This document shows positions 35,075-47,600 of a DNA stretch of 64,000 nucleotides, piece by piece. This DNA is from Myrica gale (lineage: Eukaryota; Streptophyta; Magnoliopsida; Fagales; Myricaceae): contig OZ005605.1 of the NCBI GenBank assembly GCA_963930655.1, positions 27,838,501 through 27,902,500 on the forward strand, given 5' to 3'. A model generated the notes under the pieces. The model saw nothing but the letters and a program-made list of their open reading frames with translations, did not search any database and was not told the DNA's origin. Numbering within the stretch: position 1 is the stretch's first letter; every line of letters starts with the position of its first letter. Both the position numbers and the translations under genes were made by a program.

Positions 35075-37003
35075 ATTGGCAAATAGAGACAGAGAGAGGG
35101 AGGGGGGTAAGAGAGAGATAGAAGTGAGCCGGTGTTTTAAAATTTGTGAAAAATTTGGCTTGGTGCCGCCGACAATTCCGCCCTACTATGAATACAATAT
35201 ATTTTTCAATTATTTTTTATTAAATTTTGAAACATATCAATCAATTAAATCACTCACATACTAAATAAATCTTATATGTGTATTAGACAAATATATAGAT
35301 TATATGTCAATTATAATTTTTTAAATAATTATTCTATTATATTAACTATGCACTGTATATGAAGATACATACACAGTATTTAAAAATCTTTATACTTAGT
35401 ATTAAAGCATTTTTTTGTTTGAAATTAAATAATATGTCATAATTAAATATTATTATATTACTAATTATTACAAATATATATGCTCATTATAAGCATACGA
35501 TAATAGATGTCTAAACTACTTAGATTTCTCTCTCCCTCTTTTCTAGAGTGTCATTTTTACTTTTTTTTTCTCTCACACGTTTCTAAATCGTGTATGTCCC
35601 AAAAAAATCACAAGTCGGACTAAAATAGCTAAAATCTCATCCCTAATAGGATTTTACCAAAATTAAATAGACTGCCAAAATATGACCCAAATCGGGTTCA
35701 AAAATAATTCCTAAACGGTAAAGGAAAGAAAATTATAACTAAAAATAGGTTTTTGAGAGGGAAAACAGCGCATTTAGGGCTCAAAACGAGGCGCATAGAA
35801 GCGTAGCTAGGTGACCACGACGTGCACGCCGAAAAGAACTTTTCCGAATTGGGGTCATGGGCGCGAATCGGGTACTCGCAGCCAAAGTTATGACTAAAAA
35901 TTTTTTTTGATATTCATTAAAAAAAATAATTCTATATAACAACTTCAATATTCATAACACTCTCTCTAATTTCATATTTTATTAAGTAGGTCTCTTAAAA
36001 AAATTTTAAAACATGTGACAAAATAAAATTTTATTTTTCTATTTTTTTCATTTTATTTTTCAATTATACTTATAGTGACGGTCACTACAAAGACCGCCAC
36101 TATAGGTATACCTTTTGCAGCGTTAAACCGCAACTAAAGAGATACTTGTAGCGGCGGTCACCCTCTTTAGCAGCGTTTTTTTGCAAACCGCCGCGAAAAA
36201 TACCCTTTAGCGGCGTTTTTAGCGACCGCCGCTATAGACCCTTTTTTTGTAGTGTATCTGGCCGCCTAATTCTTCAGTGATACCCGCCACTTAACAGACA
36301 AAACGGAGACCAAAACCTGAAAATGCAACATTATCTGGTTCATATAAATGAACACGACAATTAACATACATGATTAGAGCATTTTTTAAAGTCTCTTTGG
36401 AAAATTAGCAGTTGTCCTAAAAATTTTAACTGGTTATAAATATATTTTAATCTTGTAGAAGGAATTAATGAGGCGAATTGAGCTAGCTTATACTATTTCG
36501 AGGAGAAATCCCTTACTGAATGAATCATGATCACTGAGTACTATATATAGAAACCATCTGAATATTATTTTCAATTATTGAAGAGTTAAAAACATTAAAT
36601 ATGTACAAAAGAAGAGAGAGAGGGGGAATATTTGAAACATTATAATATATAAATTCAAATATATGCTCACATAAATAATAACAAAAAAAAACGAATGAGA
36701 AGAAATGAAGAGATCACCGAAGTGATTCCAAGACTATTCTGTTAATGAAAACTAAAATTGCGTAGACCATCCAACTGCCAAATATCAGTAGGCAAATTAA
36801 GACCTTAGTCAAGCTGAAGCGTACCAATAATGCTCATCAACTCCTCCCCCTCTCTTCCTGTCCCGAAACCAAAACAAGTGATCATGTGTAGGTATGATCT
36901 GTCCGGCCAACCAACGCATTAATTCACACTGGTTATAAGTTCACAAAAGATGCTTCGAAAATTTTCACGATATTTGATTTGTTAAAACGACATCCGTTTG
37001 GTT
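35075..37003. other. intergenic, AT-rich, one MITE
   Basis: The only defined element is the CACTA-type MITE at 36083-36254. The right part is the 3' flank of the broken NAC gene. No coding frame of interest. Confidence 0.5.
36083..36254. mobile_element. 172-bp CACTA-type MITE
   Basis: Starts CACTACAAAGACCGCC and ends TTTTTTTGTAGTG, the termini of the En/Spm (CACTA) superfamily. Inside, GCGGCGGTC/GACCGCCGC motifs alternate in opposite orientations and can fold back. The expected 3-bp target duplication is not clear (GGT against TAT). Confidence 0.7.
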
Positions 37004-38697
37004 CTATTTTCCTCTGTCACCAAATTGACTTGTTTTTGTCCTGAATATTATGATTGTGTTCAGTTTTGAAAATGGAGATGAGGACTTAAAAAGCAAATGT
37101 TGACTGAACCATGACGACTGGTTTAGCATATTGTGATATAAGATCACGTCGGATTGATTCGGGCTGTCAGTGAAACTGCAGGAATTCACGATTTTCTTTG
37201 ATGGGTATAACGTATCCTCATCTAAGTTGGAATGCTGGCGTTTGAGCTGGTTTTCCACGTTTGCAATTGCAGCTATATAGTTCAGTGAAGGGAGACTTTG
37301 AAACAGAGAGCTGCTGCTGCTGCTGCTAGTTGTTGAAAGTTACTGAAGAAAGGCTGGTCTATACTTGCACAGCTGAATGTTGACTGGAATCCAGTTCCGT
37401 TGCAAAGATTGTCGGAGAGTGAACTACTTAGAATAGAATAGTCCACGGCGTCTATTAAGTTCGAGAAAGAAGATTCCCGGGGTATGTGAGTTTTGAGGCC
37501 AAGGGGACTTTTAAAGCTTGTTAAAATGGTATCTTGGATAAATTGTTCTTCGGCGTCTTGATCTTGATCATCGCTTTCCGTTGCTGTTGTTGGAGGTAAA
37601 GCATTAATCGAGGACTTCTGATAGATCCGGCAAAGAACCCAATCATCTAACTGCAAGCAAAAAACATCAAATGGAACATTCCTTTTTACAACAGCAGAAT
37701 ACACTGCAACACTTGACATCATAGGCCTTATGGTCACCATCCAAACTAAAATCACTTGCACGGCTCATCATTATAGATGACCGCAGGAGATTCCTAACCG
37801 ATCATAGAGGCTTCAATCAAATTTGGCAAATTAGTTGTCTCACGCCTCTAGGCCTAGAAGCTATAATGAAGTCTGGACTAAGAATATCTCCACCTTTGCT
37901 CATCAATCTATCTAATTGCGTTTATTTGCAAAATTAAGGATGGAGAAAAAACTTTGTGGATGCTTGGTGTAAAAGACTGTTTTTACTCGCAGCAAGAATC
38001 ATATTACAGAAATGCTCGGAATTGTTTGTTTTTGCGTATTGTTATATAGAAAGATGCTATATAATTTAGTACGGTGCTCACCCTCATGGACGACTCTTTG
38101 AGCTTCGCCAGTTTGTTAATGTAGTTGGTGAGTTGAGCAAGGCGATATTCATGCATGATCCAATTAGTCTTGATTCCCTTGGGTGGTCTTCCCTTGTAGA
38201 ACACAAGGGCCTTCTTCACGCCAATGTTCTGGCAGCTCCTCCCTCCTGCTGACGGTGTTAAAATTGTTTTATCTGTACCAGTTGCCTTCCAATACCCGGA
38301 AACGGCTGCCCTGTTTGGCCTGACACCATTAGGGTACTTGCGATCTCTAGGACTGAAGAAGTACCACTCTTTCTCACCGAACGCAGCTTTGGCTGATAGA
38401 GAAGAAAACAAATAAGAGCCTTCCAACTGGTGATTAATGTCAGTAGCCATATGAACGACAAGTTTGACAAGGTATTTTTGATGTAAATTGAATAAAAAGG
38501 GATGAATATATACGAAAAAAACACCTGGCAAGTGGCAATTAGTCCCATGGATCAAACTTGTAGATATCAACCTCCGCGAAGATCGAAACCGGCAAGGGTG
38601 CGGAAGCCACCTTTTTGCTTAGGTAATGAAGGATGAGCTCTTCGTCTGTTGGATGGAACCTAAAGCCTGGTGGCAGGGATGATTGCAGGTTCTTCAT
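37004..38697 (-). pseudogene. NAC gene, NAP/NARS-like, with two frame-breaking lesions
   Basis: Exons on the minus strand: 38525-38697, 38082-38392 and a last exon from 37650 down to 37004. The NAC domain is recognisable: [92 protein letters not shown] and LDDWVLCRIYQKS. Lesion 1: after DPWD a 10-bp insertion (TAATTGCCAC, about 38531-38545) puts a stop in frame before the donor. Without it the exon has the expected phase 1 and reads DLP-A-KAAFGE. Lesion 2: in a CAG/AGC microsatellite (37311-37328) the frame slips by one. The reading frame then stops at 37282, while the conserved tail (VENQLKRQHSN...LYPSKKIVNSCSF) continues in another frame to 37004. Either a recent pseudogene or two assembly errors. 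Confidence 0.8.
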
Positions 38698-39940
38698 CCT
38701 GGCGGCCTAGTGAACTCCGTTTAGGCAATAAATTGAAAAAACGGCTTTTTGGTTGTTGGATGCTATAAACTCAAACCAAAGTACAGCTTCTTACTGGTAG
38801 GGGCAAATCACAATACATGGAGTATTCAGAGGGCCAAAAGCCTACCAAAAACTCAAAACGTAAGAGGATTGAAGTTTTTGGGAGAAGAAGATTGGAAGGG
38901 TCTTATGGCTGTGGGAATTTGTCGCTTGTGGAGAAAGAGATTAGGCCCAAATGCTGTTTGCCTTTGCCAGCTGGAGGCTTAGACTGGCCATTGGTTTTGA
39001 TACTTTCCAACTTTTTGTCGTCTTCCTACGTTCTCCTTGTACTGTGTACTAGTAGATTTGAATGGAAAGAAAGCGGCTGAGTTGGATAAAGAGGCTTGTC
39101 TCACCACATTTTGATCTTCAGATACAATCTTGACACGTGCCCGGGCGCAGACGATGACCGTTTTGGCAAACCTTACGCGTGCTCCTGTGCTAGTCCTAGT
39201 CATCATCATCATGCCGTAATTATATGCATCTTCTAACTTTCGAGGGGGACGTTATACAGCCAAAAAAACAAGGAATATATAGGTTATATCATCAAACCTT
39301 GACTAAAGATCTAGAGATACCTTCCTTATTTGTTTGAAGCCGATAAATTAAGAAGGTTAAGTGAATTGAGGTGATCACCATTAGAGTCGTCATTCCGTCC
39401 GAATATTCCATTCCAATAGGGGTTTAATAGCATAATATGTTCTTCTAGAGCTGGTACTGGACCCTAGAATTGGTAACCCGAAGTAAGATGTTGTAGTTTG
39501 GAAGTAGTCAGTGTACAAGAGTCGATTAGCCAATTTACGAGGCAACCAAAATCAACCTGAACTAATACTATTAGTTCCTCGTCCACAACATTGAATTTGT
39601 AGAGGTGAAAGTTCCTGTTCCTTGGATCTAGGAGGAAGAAACTATGATTGTCACTAATACTTCCTCAAGAGGACTACAACAGTCAACCCTGGTATAGTTT
39701 TATCTAGTAAGTGGAATATGAAGGGGGAACGTGTGTATCATCTGATACTAGCTTGGTCATCAAATATAATAAATACCAAACAAAGAAAAGGATTCCTTCC
39801 AACCCAAATTTCAAAAGTCTAAAACTCATACATGTACACCTGGTTAAACCCTGATCCAGATCTAGATGCAACCTCAACATATCATGTCTCTTCATATTAA
39901 GCTAATATTTATGTAATTCTTAACGAACACATCAAATAAT
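38698..39940. other. intergenic upstream of the broken NAC gene
   Basis: No gene, MITE termini or long repeats were recognised. Frames up to 87 codons have no family signature. Confidence 0.45.
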
Positions 39941-40367
39941 GTGTCTTCATTTAAAACAATTATTGTCATTTTCTCAGTGGACCTCGTTTTGTCTCAACAC
40001 CACAAACCATATGCAACTGCTGTCCTAAACAATGAGATACGCCTTCCTACTAATGACACAAGCTTGCAAATTGCTAGTTTTGACTATTTCAAAACAGCAT
40101 CCAATGGTGTACGTAGTTTGTGATCGTCAAAATAACTTAGTTGAACTCTTACGGGAACTAATATTAAAGCATATCTCCCTCGAACTGAGTAGCCAAGACG
40201 ATATCGGAAATCATTTTCAAAAGAAAAAAGATGGAATTGTGGCACTGGCTGTTAACTTCTCTTCTCTGGGAACAATTCTCGGCAGTCAAATGGAGCAAGT
40301 CATAGTTTCTAGACAATTAGAAGCAGAAATTTCAAAAATATGGGGAGATTTCCCCGATAAAATATAG
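39941..40367 (+). other. unidentified coding-like stretch
   Basis: Two overlapping frames together look protein-like: a first part with HHKPYATAVLNNEIRLPTND, then, after a shift near 40080-40125, LVELLRELILKHISLELSSQ and a charged tail ending at 40367. The composition is that of a soluble helical protein, unlike the surrounding AT-rich DNA. I do not recognise the family. It could be a decayed exon of a large gene or chance. Confidence 0.25.
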
Positions 40368-41764
40368 AGCAAAGACGGTGGCTGAGGCCTGAGATGCTCG
40401 AGAATGAGTACAACCCAGAGGTGATGGTTATCCAAAACTCCTCCCCGACTTCGACGACTTGCAGAGTTAAATATCCTTCGGAGATGCTTTGTTGGGTTTA
40501 CACACAATGGCCTCCACTTTATTTCGGTTTCATGCACGAATAGGAGAAATAAGCTCTGAATCTTACGCCATATGTGACGTAAAAGAAAGTACCCGGGATA
40601 TTCAAAGGTTCTTTCTTCCAGCTCCTTTGCTCCACATACATGGTTAACGTGTTCACCTGAAATACAAATATACTCACATGTCGAATACGCACACATACAC
40701 CAATATAATAAACTGCCCCTGACCAAGTAGTCCATCACTCTCTGTCTCGATTCCAGAACAGAATAAATAATAGCTTGGCATATCCGACATGAGATAGGCA
40801 GATAGCTCAGGTAAATTGTCCATATGTTGAAGCATATCTCAACTTAGACGTGTGAGCCCTTGACTTGTTGATTTACCCATCTAGATATGCGCAAAAGATG
40901 GAAAGGGAAAGGTAGAAAAGAGAATTTACACACCTAAAAAATGGCATCATTAAATGTTCATTTTGTTTTGTTTCTTCGGTACTACTTCTCAGCTTTAACA
41001 GACATGACTCACATCTAACTTTACGCTCGAGTATTGCCAATTGCTAAACCAAGATGTCATTGACTGTCGCATTAAGGTTTTTAGGAAAATTTTACCAGTC
41101 ATAACATATATGAACACATATTATTAGCAAATTTCCAACTTAAAAAAAGTATTGATTGTGACCCGTTGTTTTCCACGTGTAGTTCACCTAATTTCAGATA
41201 GCACTCATCCAAATTTCAAATGCTTATGCATCAGTTTTCCCATTAGGGACTTTTTTTTTGTTTGATAAGTAAGTTTTCCCATTAGGGACATTAGGAAGTG
41301 AGTTGCGCCTAACCTGGATCTATCCAAAGAAGTTCTTGAGACAATTTTTTCTAACATGTCTAAAGGCCTTTGCACGAACCCTGGTGACGTTGTAAATTGT
41401 AATATTGAGTTTTGCTTTCAATCTCTCTCTCTCTCTCTTTTGTTTTTTTGAGCTCCTCTATGTTTCATCTGCGCACCAGTTTATACCAATCTGCACATAT
41501 TGCTGCATAAATACTTGTCCAAAAAGTGTATGCCGCTATGAAATAGATAGAGAGCAGAAACCAAAAGTACAACAAGAGGGAGATTCCGTAGAAGGAAAGA
41601 ATTTACAAAGAAAAGAGAAAATAGGTGTACTTATTTTGAGAAATGAACTATTGTTAAGATCGATACAGAACTTTCTTATATGTCAAGCAATATTAGACAA
41701 TTCATGTTTGTGAAGAGTTCCATTCCACCAGTCCTGACCAAACATAACAGCATGCAGTATAAGC
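40368..41764. other. no supported gene
   Basis: A 150-codon frame on the minus strand (40286-40738) has mixed composition and matches nothing I know. A CT microsatellite lies at about 41421-41438. Confidence 0.4.
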
Positions 41765-41772
41765 ATATCAGC

Positions 41773-42606
41773 AAAACAGCATGGCATGGTTAGAATCTCC
41801 CTGGGCACTTAATTTAAGTGGGCTGACATCTTGCACTATAGGGGAGTGGATTCAGCTAATTATCCATGCTGATACAAGTTTGCATCTTCCTGTTGCTGAT
41901 TTGCAGAAGTTCTTTCTCTTTTCTGCTATCCTAATGGATGTTGTTTGGTTTCGGCGGAACCAGTTTGTTTATCATGGAATTCAGATTGATCCTCACGTGG
42001 TTATTAGCAAAATCCGGTCCCTCTACAATGAGCACTCTATGGCTTGGAAAGAGTTACTTAGCCCTATCCCCCCTGCAGTTTGGAAGCGTCCTCCTGAAGA
42101 TAGCTGGAAAATCAATTTCGATGTGGCCTTGAGATATTCAGGTTCGGTTGTGGCAGCGGTTTGCAAAAATTCAGAAGGTAATTTGCTCTTTGCTTGGACA
42201 AAGAGCTTCCCTCCTAACAGCCCTCTTGTGGGCGAGGCTAGAGCGGCTCTGTTAGCCGTTTAGGAGGCGTCATTTCTTCGTCAGGACAATATCATAGTTG
42301 AAGGGGACTCAAAGTTAGTGATAGATGCTCTGTCTGATCGGAGGGTTTCTATGGATTGACAGATTCGCACTCTTGTTGCTGATATTTTAGCTTTAAGCTC
42401 TGGCCATGCAGATCGGTCCTTTTGCCATGTAAAACGTAAAGCTAATTCCTTTGCCCACAATCTTGCTAGATGGGCATTGTCTGAAAACCTATTTGGGAAC
42501 ATCACATCTGCTGTTATTCCTGTAACCATTCTCTCCAGTGATAACCCAAGGATCCCTCCTTGAGGCTCATTGGATGATTAATAATGTTGTTTACTTAGAA
42601 AAAAAA
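41773..42606 (+). mobile_element. 5'-truncated LINE with RNase H-like domain
   Basis: The encoded sequence runs MAWLESPWALNLSG..., DVVWFRRNQFVYHG, SWKINFDVAL...VVAAVCKNSEGNLL and, after an in-frame stop at 42261, IIVEGDSKLVIDALSDRR and HVKRKANSFAHNLARWAL. This order is the C-terminal end of plant L1-type LINE polyproteins (zf-RVT region followed by the RVT_3 RNase H). At least two in-frame stops (near 42261 and 42358) make it inactive. The 3' end is an A-run after GTTTACTTAG. An 8-bp repeat ATATCAGC (41765-41772 and 42607-42614) may be the target duplication. Confidence 0.8.
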
Positions 42607-42614
42607 ATATCAGC

Positions 42615-43090
42615 GCTACTCACTGAGTCTGTGTCTGATTGTAATGCTATATACCTAATGGTTGTATTCTAAACTCTTTTTACGATTTTGATCAATACTA
42701 CCACTGCTACCCATCATTTTTCAGACTTCAGCCTGGTTAGATCACCTGATTCAATAGCAAGATAATCTAGATAGTCGTTGACTAGTTGTTCACTATATGT
42801 GAAGTTGAGTCAATTAAGCTGTCAAAGAGAAGATTTAGACTGAAGAGTCCACCATAAAGTGGTCAACCTCCAAAGGAAAAGAAGATTTAGAGTTATCATG
42901 TTGCAATTTACCATGATACACAGCTTGGAGTTATGCTGACATTATCTAATTGTCTCAAGTAATTCCAAATATTTTGCTCTCTCTCTCTCTCTCTCTGGCA
43001 CATGCAGGAATGCGTTTTCCTAAATGTTTTCATGAGGTGCTTTCCTAATCTATTGATTGTTCTTGGGCAGTAATGTTCTGAAGGTTAATA
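42615..43090. other. intergenic, no gene seen
   Basis: AT-rich DNA with a CT microsatellite near 42978-42997. Nothing else is defined. Confidence 0.4.
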
Positions 43091-43109
43091 CCTTGAACTA
43101 AACTGTAGC

Positions 43110-43275
43110 CATAAATATTGCCAAGCAAGACACAGTGTGTGACATGTGGTGCCACTTGGATTCGCTGCAATCCTGGCAGGTTCAGCATGTGAAGCGAGGT
43201 ACAAATTATGGTGTGCACCAATTAGCTAGTTGGGTCGCCTCTAAGATTGATCTTGAAGGCGTACCCTCTTTTTTG
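43110..43275 (+). pseudogene. LINE RNase H fragment
   Basis: A short frame reads CHLDSLQSWQVQHVKRGTNY followed by HQLASWVASKIDLEG. This matches the last part of plant LINE RNase H domains (QHVKRxxNxxAHxLA). It is a separate, smaller piece than the element at 41773. Confidence 0.6.
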
Positions 43276-44248
43276 AGTTTTTTTCTGATCTTTGTTAGGG
43301 CTGGGTAGCGGTTTAAACGGGGGCGATTATGCCCCCAACTGCTACCGCTACTGCTGGGCAGCAGTGGCAGAGGCGGAGGCGGTTAAACTTCTCAATAAGA
43401 AGTAGCAGTCTTTGATAAAAAAAAGAAAAGAAAAAAAGACACATGTAGCCACAACGTAGCACTACGAACATTGTCAATAAAGTTTCAGGAGCCTAATGGT
43501 AAGAGCTCAGCACCAAGGCAACTATCTAAACACAGTGGAATCAGTACTAAACAGGGAGGAAATAGTTAGTCAATTAGAATTCTTACAAAGTCCATGAACA
43601 CAAAGTTCAAATCAGGGCAAAGACCCTCTAGAATTCACAGGGGCCACAATCAGGATCCAAAACACGAGTTTTGCAAACACATCTCTTACTCCTAGACACT
43701 CGTGTTGCAAAGTAAGAAGTAGAACTCCTGTCTAGCATTTTTATCACAAAAAAAGGATATAAATGAATGTGACCACTAAATCAAAAGACTAAGATCAAAT
43801 GGAAAGCATGCTTGAACAAATATATCCTAATTTAGACAAGAGATCTGCTCGGTATCCTAAATAGTCTATTAAATGTCCTCAAATTAGAAATCTACGGAGT
43901 TAGTTCTTTATGGAAGTATCTGTGTGTAAGGCAATTGGATATATTGATTTGCGGGATATTGTCCTGGTAGTGGTCCTTGTTCCGTAGGTCTTATTAAGCT
44001 AGAGTCAGATGTGATATGGCTGGCGACCCTTTGAGGAAACACTTGCAGATTCCTCGCGTTACAGGCCCATCTAGCCCCTTCCTGAAGGGTGCCCTGCAGG
44101 TTAGGATGCTACTGTGTTCACATCTAAGTATAGAATATCAATTTCTGATCAATCCCTCCTACCCTTTTGTTCAGGAAATACACACAAACACACACAATTG
44201 CCCGTTTAACCCAGAAATAACCCTTATTTTCATACTGTGGGATATTAA
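43276..44248. other. intergenic, MITE-like scrap, no gene
   Basis: Around 43302-43390 GGGCTGGGTAGCGGTTTAAA opens a G/C-rich palindromic patch like a hAT MITE end. The rest shows no coding or repeat structure that I could define. Confidence 0.4.
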
Positions 44249-44647
44249 GGATATTGATTAACTGCAGTAATTTTGGTCTTCGACAGCTACTCACGTGATT
44301 CTAGGAATCACTTATTTTCAGGACAATTGATTAGCTGCAGTTACTTTTGGTTTCGTCTTCGACAGCTCCTCAGGATATTGATTAGCTGCTGTGATTTTGG
44401 TCTTCGACAGCTACTCACGTGATTCTACGAATCACTTATTTTCAGGACAATTGATTAGCTGCAGTTACTTTTGTTTTGGTCTTCGACAGCTCCTCAGGAT
44501 ATTGATTAGCTGTTGTGATTTTGGTCTTCTACGATCACGCCAATGTTTTGTATTTTTCCATTTACGTCATTCCACTGTAACTATATTTAAGTCAAATCTG
44601 TTTAATGAAATACGACGAGGCATTCATACAATTATCAAATCTGTTTA
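44249..44647 (+). repeat. 5' LTR with tandem 124-bp units
   Basis: U3 consists of two complete 124-bp units (starting GATATTGATT at 44250 and 44374) and a partial third (44498). Each complete unit carries a G-box CACGTG and the palindrome GTGATTC-TA(G/C)-GAATCAC. A TATA-like CTATATTTAA at 44581-44590 suggests that R starts near 44615. Tandem U3 motifs of this sort act as enhancers in Tnt1 and Tto1; here that is inference. Confidence 0.9.
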
Positions 44648-44695
44648 TGGTATCAGAGCCTTCTAGTCTCTCACGAGCATTCCATTTCTTTCACC

Positions 44696-47600
44696 ATGTC
44701 TCAAGACGACACTTCCAGTCCTGCCCCAGTCGTTACCCCTCAGCCCACTCCCGCTGTCACACCCCAGAGCACCCCACCTTCTACAGAAGCTCCCGTGGTC
44801 GCTGTTAACACAACCAGTCAGCTTCCCTTCAAACTCACTGGCCCCAATTATCCTTCCTGGCGTGCCCAATTCATCACCTTATTGATTGGTTATGATCTTC
44901 TTGGATATATCGATGACACTTTTGCCTGCCCACCCCGTGATGCATCCTCCTCGGCCTCTCCTTCCTACCTTCATTGGTATCGACAGGATAAGCTTCTTCT
45001 CCACGCTATCTTTGCGTCGGTCTCTGAAAGTGTCATGCCTCTTATTGCCATCGCTGACACCTCCAAAGAAGCTTGGGACAAACTTGCACGTTTGTTTGCT
45101 AATCGTTCCCGAACCCGAGTTATGCAACTCAAGGAAACTCTTACCTTGACACAACGTGGTGATCGCTCCATATCCGACTATCTTCAATCTGTCAAATCTC
45201 TCGCTGATGAACTCGCCTTGATTGATTCTGCTCTCTCCAATGATGATCTAACATTGCATATCCTCAACGGTCTTGGCCCTGATTTTCGTGATATCGTGGC
45301 TCCTATTCGAACCCGCGAAACCTCCCTATCATTTGAAGAACTTCATGATCTTCTTCTTGGCCATGAGGCATATCTCAAACGACTGGACACTGTCTCCTCC
45401 ACCCTGGTTGCCACTGCCAACTCCACTTATCGCAAGCCTACCACTTCCTCTAAAAACAATACTCATCGCCGAAACTCTGGTAAGCGATCTAATTCCCGCA
45501 AATCTGACTCTCGCCCCACTGTGATCTGTCAGTTCTGTGAGAAACAAGGCCACACCGCCAAACAATGCTACCAGCTCAAACCTCGCGATGCAGTGGTCAA
45601 CTGTGCCACTTCCAACGGCAGTGACAACAAATGGCTTCTCGACTCCGCTGCTTCACATAATATCACATCGGATCTGTCCAACCTCAAACTTCACTCCGAA
45701 TATGATGGCCAAGATGAAGTTGTCATTGGGGATGGTACAGGTAGGTTTGGCTGTCACTCATGTTGGTTCTACCCATCTTCCCTACTCTTCCCGTACCTTT
45801 GTCCTTGATGACGTTCTGTGTGTTCCTTCCATTAAAAAAAATCTCATCTCCATTCATAGTTTTACCTCTTCTAATAATGTGTCTGTTGAGTTTAACCCTT
45901 GTTCCTTTCTTGTGAAGGATCTGACCACGGGGGCGCCTCTTCTTTGCGGTAAAAGTGTTGCTGGTGTCTATCCTCTCCCAGCCGTGTGGCGTCCTAGCCT
46001 TGCCAATACCACCTTGCTCTCCGGGACCCGTGTTTCCTCCGACTGTTGGCATCACCGCTTAGGCCACCCTGCTGCGAAAGTCTTGGCTTCCCTCATCAAG
46101 TCTCATTCTCTCCCCGTGTGTTCCTCTACATCAAAGACTCTATGTCCTTCTTGTCACCTCAATAAAGCTCACCAGTTACCCTTTACCTCTACATCTCTTG
46201 TTAGCTCCTCTCCTTTAGAGTATCTTTATGCTGATGTATGGGGTCCCGCCCCCGTTGTTGACACTAATGGGTACAAGTACTATGTTCTCTTTGTGGATCA
46301 TTTTACGAAATATTGTTGGTTGTTTCCACTTTTCCACAAATCTGATGTTACTGCTGTCTTTACCCAACTTCACCCCCTGTTGGAACGCCACTTTACCCTA
46401 AAACTGAAAAACATCTACACTGATAATGGCGGTGAATTTCTCGCCCTTCGCCCTTACCTCACCAAACACGGTATAGGCCACCTCACAACCGCTCCTCATA
46501 CCCCGCAACAAAATGGTACCTCTGAGCGCCGGCATCGTCACATTGTTGAAACTTGCCGCACCCTCCTTCACCAAGCCCACATGCCTCCCTCATATTGGGT
46601 CTTTGCCATTAAAACCGCTGTCTACTTGATTAATAGACTCCCCTCGTCTGCACTCAACAATGTCAGTCCCTTCGAAAAGCTCTTTCATCGGCCTCCAAAC
46701 TATCTCAAGTTGCGTTCCTTTGGTTGTTTGTGTTACCCGTGGCTCAAACCCTATCTCTCTCATAAACTCCATCCTCGGTCCCTTCCTTGTGTGTTTGTTG
46801 GCTACTCCTCCACCCAAAGTGCCTATCTCTGCCTCCATCGACCCACCCATCGGCTCTATGTGTCTCGCCATGTCACCTTTGATGAAGCTGTTTATCCCTT
46901 CCTCACTTCCTCCCCTCTCGAGGTCTCCCCCTCTCCTCTCCCTCCGGCTCATGTTGGCTCTGTTGCCGATATACTACCTCCTCCGCCAAGGCTTCCCCGG
47001 GCACCACTAGCACCTTCACCTGCGGCGCCCTCCTCGGTCTCTCCTTCAGGTACGACTTCTGTCCCTCCTCCTGTTATCTCTCTGGACCCCTTGGCCGAAC
47101 CTTCCTCCCCTTCTCCGGAGTTAATCCCCGCTCCTCCCCCTCGACCTCATCCCATGGTCACCCGTTCCATGAACCACATCTTCAAACCAAAACAGCTCTA
47201 CATGGTCACTAAACACCCTCTCCCTGAACCCATCGAGCCCACTTGTGTGTCCCAAGCCATCTCTGATCCTCGCTGGCGCCAAGCTATGTCGGACGAATTC
47301 AACGCCTTGGTTCGCCATGGCACTTGGATTTTGGTCCCCCCTCATCCCTCTCAGAATCTTGTTGGCAACAAATGGATCTTCCGTGTTAAACGACGTCCTG
47401 ATGGCACCATTGACCGCTTCAAAGCACGTCTTGTCGCCAAAGGCTTCCACCAGCAACCTGACATTGATTACAAGGAGACCTTCAGCCCTGTGATCAAGCC
47501 CACCACCATCCGCCTGTTGCTCTCCCTTGCCCTTCAACACCGGTGGTCCATTCATCAACTGGATGTGAACAACGCCTTCCTACATGGCAAGCTCGATGCA

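Noticed and set aside
33718..35185. hAT element carrying the SF3B2/RPF1 fragments (TAGGGGTAGG at 33718, CGCCCTA near 35185)
   Set aside because: The flanking 8-mers do not match, so the ends are probably coincidental.
38526..38545. The 10-bp insertion as part of a real intron
   Set aside because: No GT donor exists before it that keeps the conserved NAC motif; the good donor lies after it.
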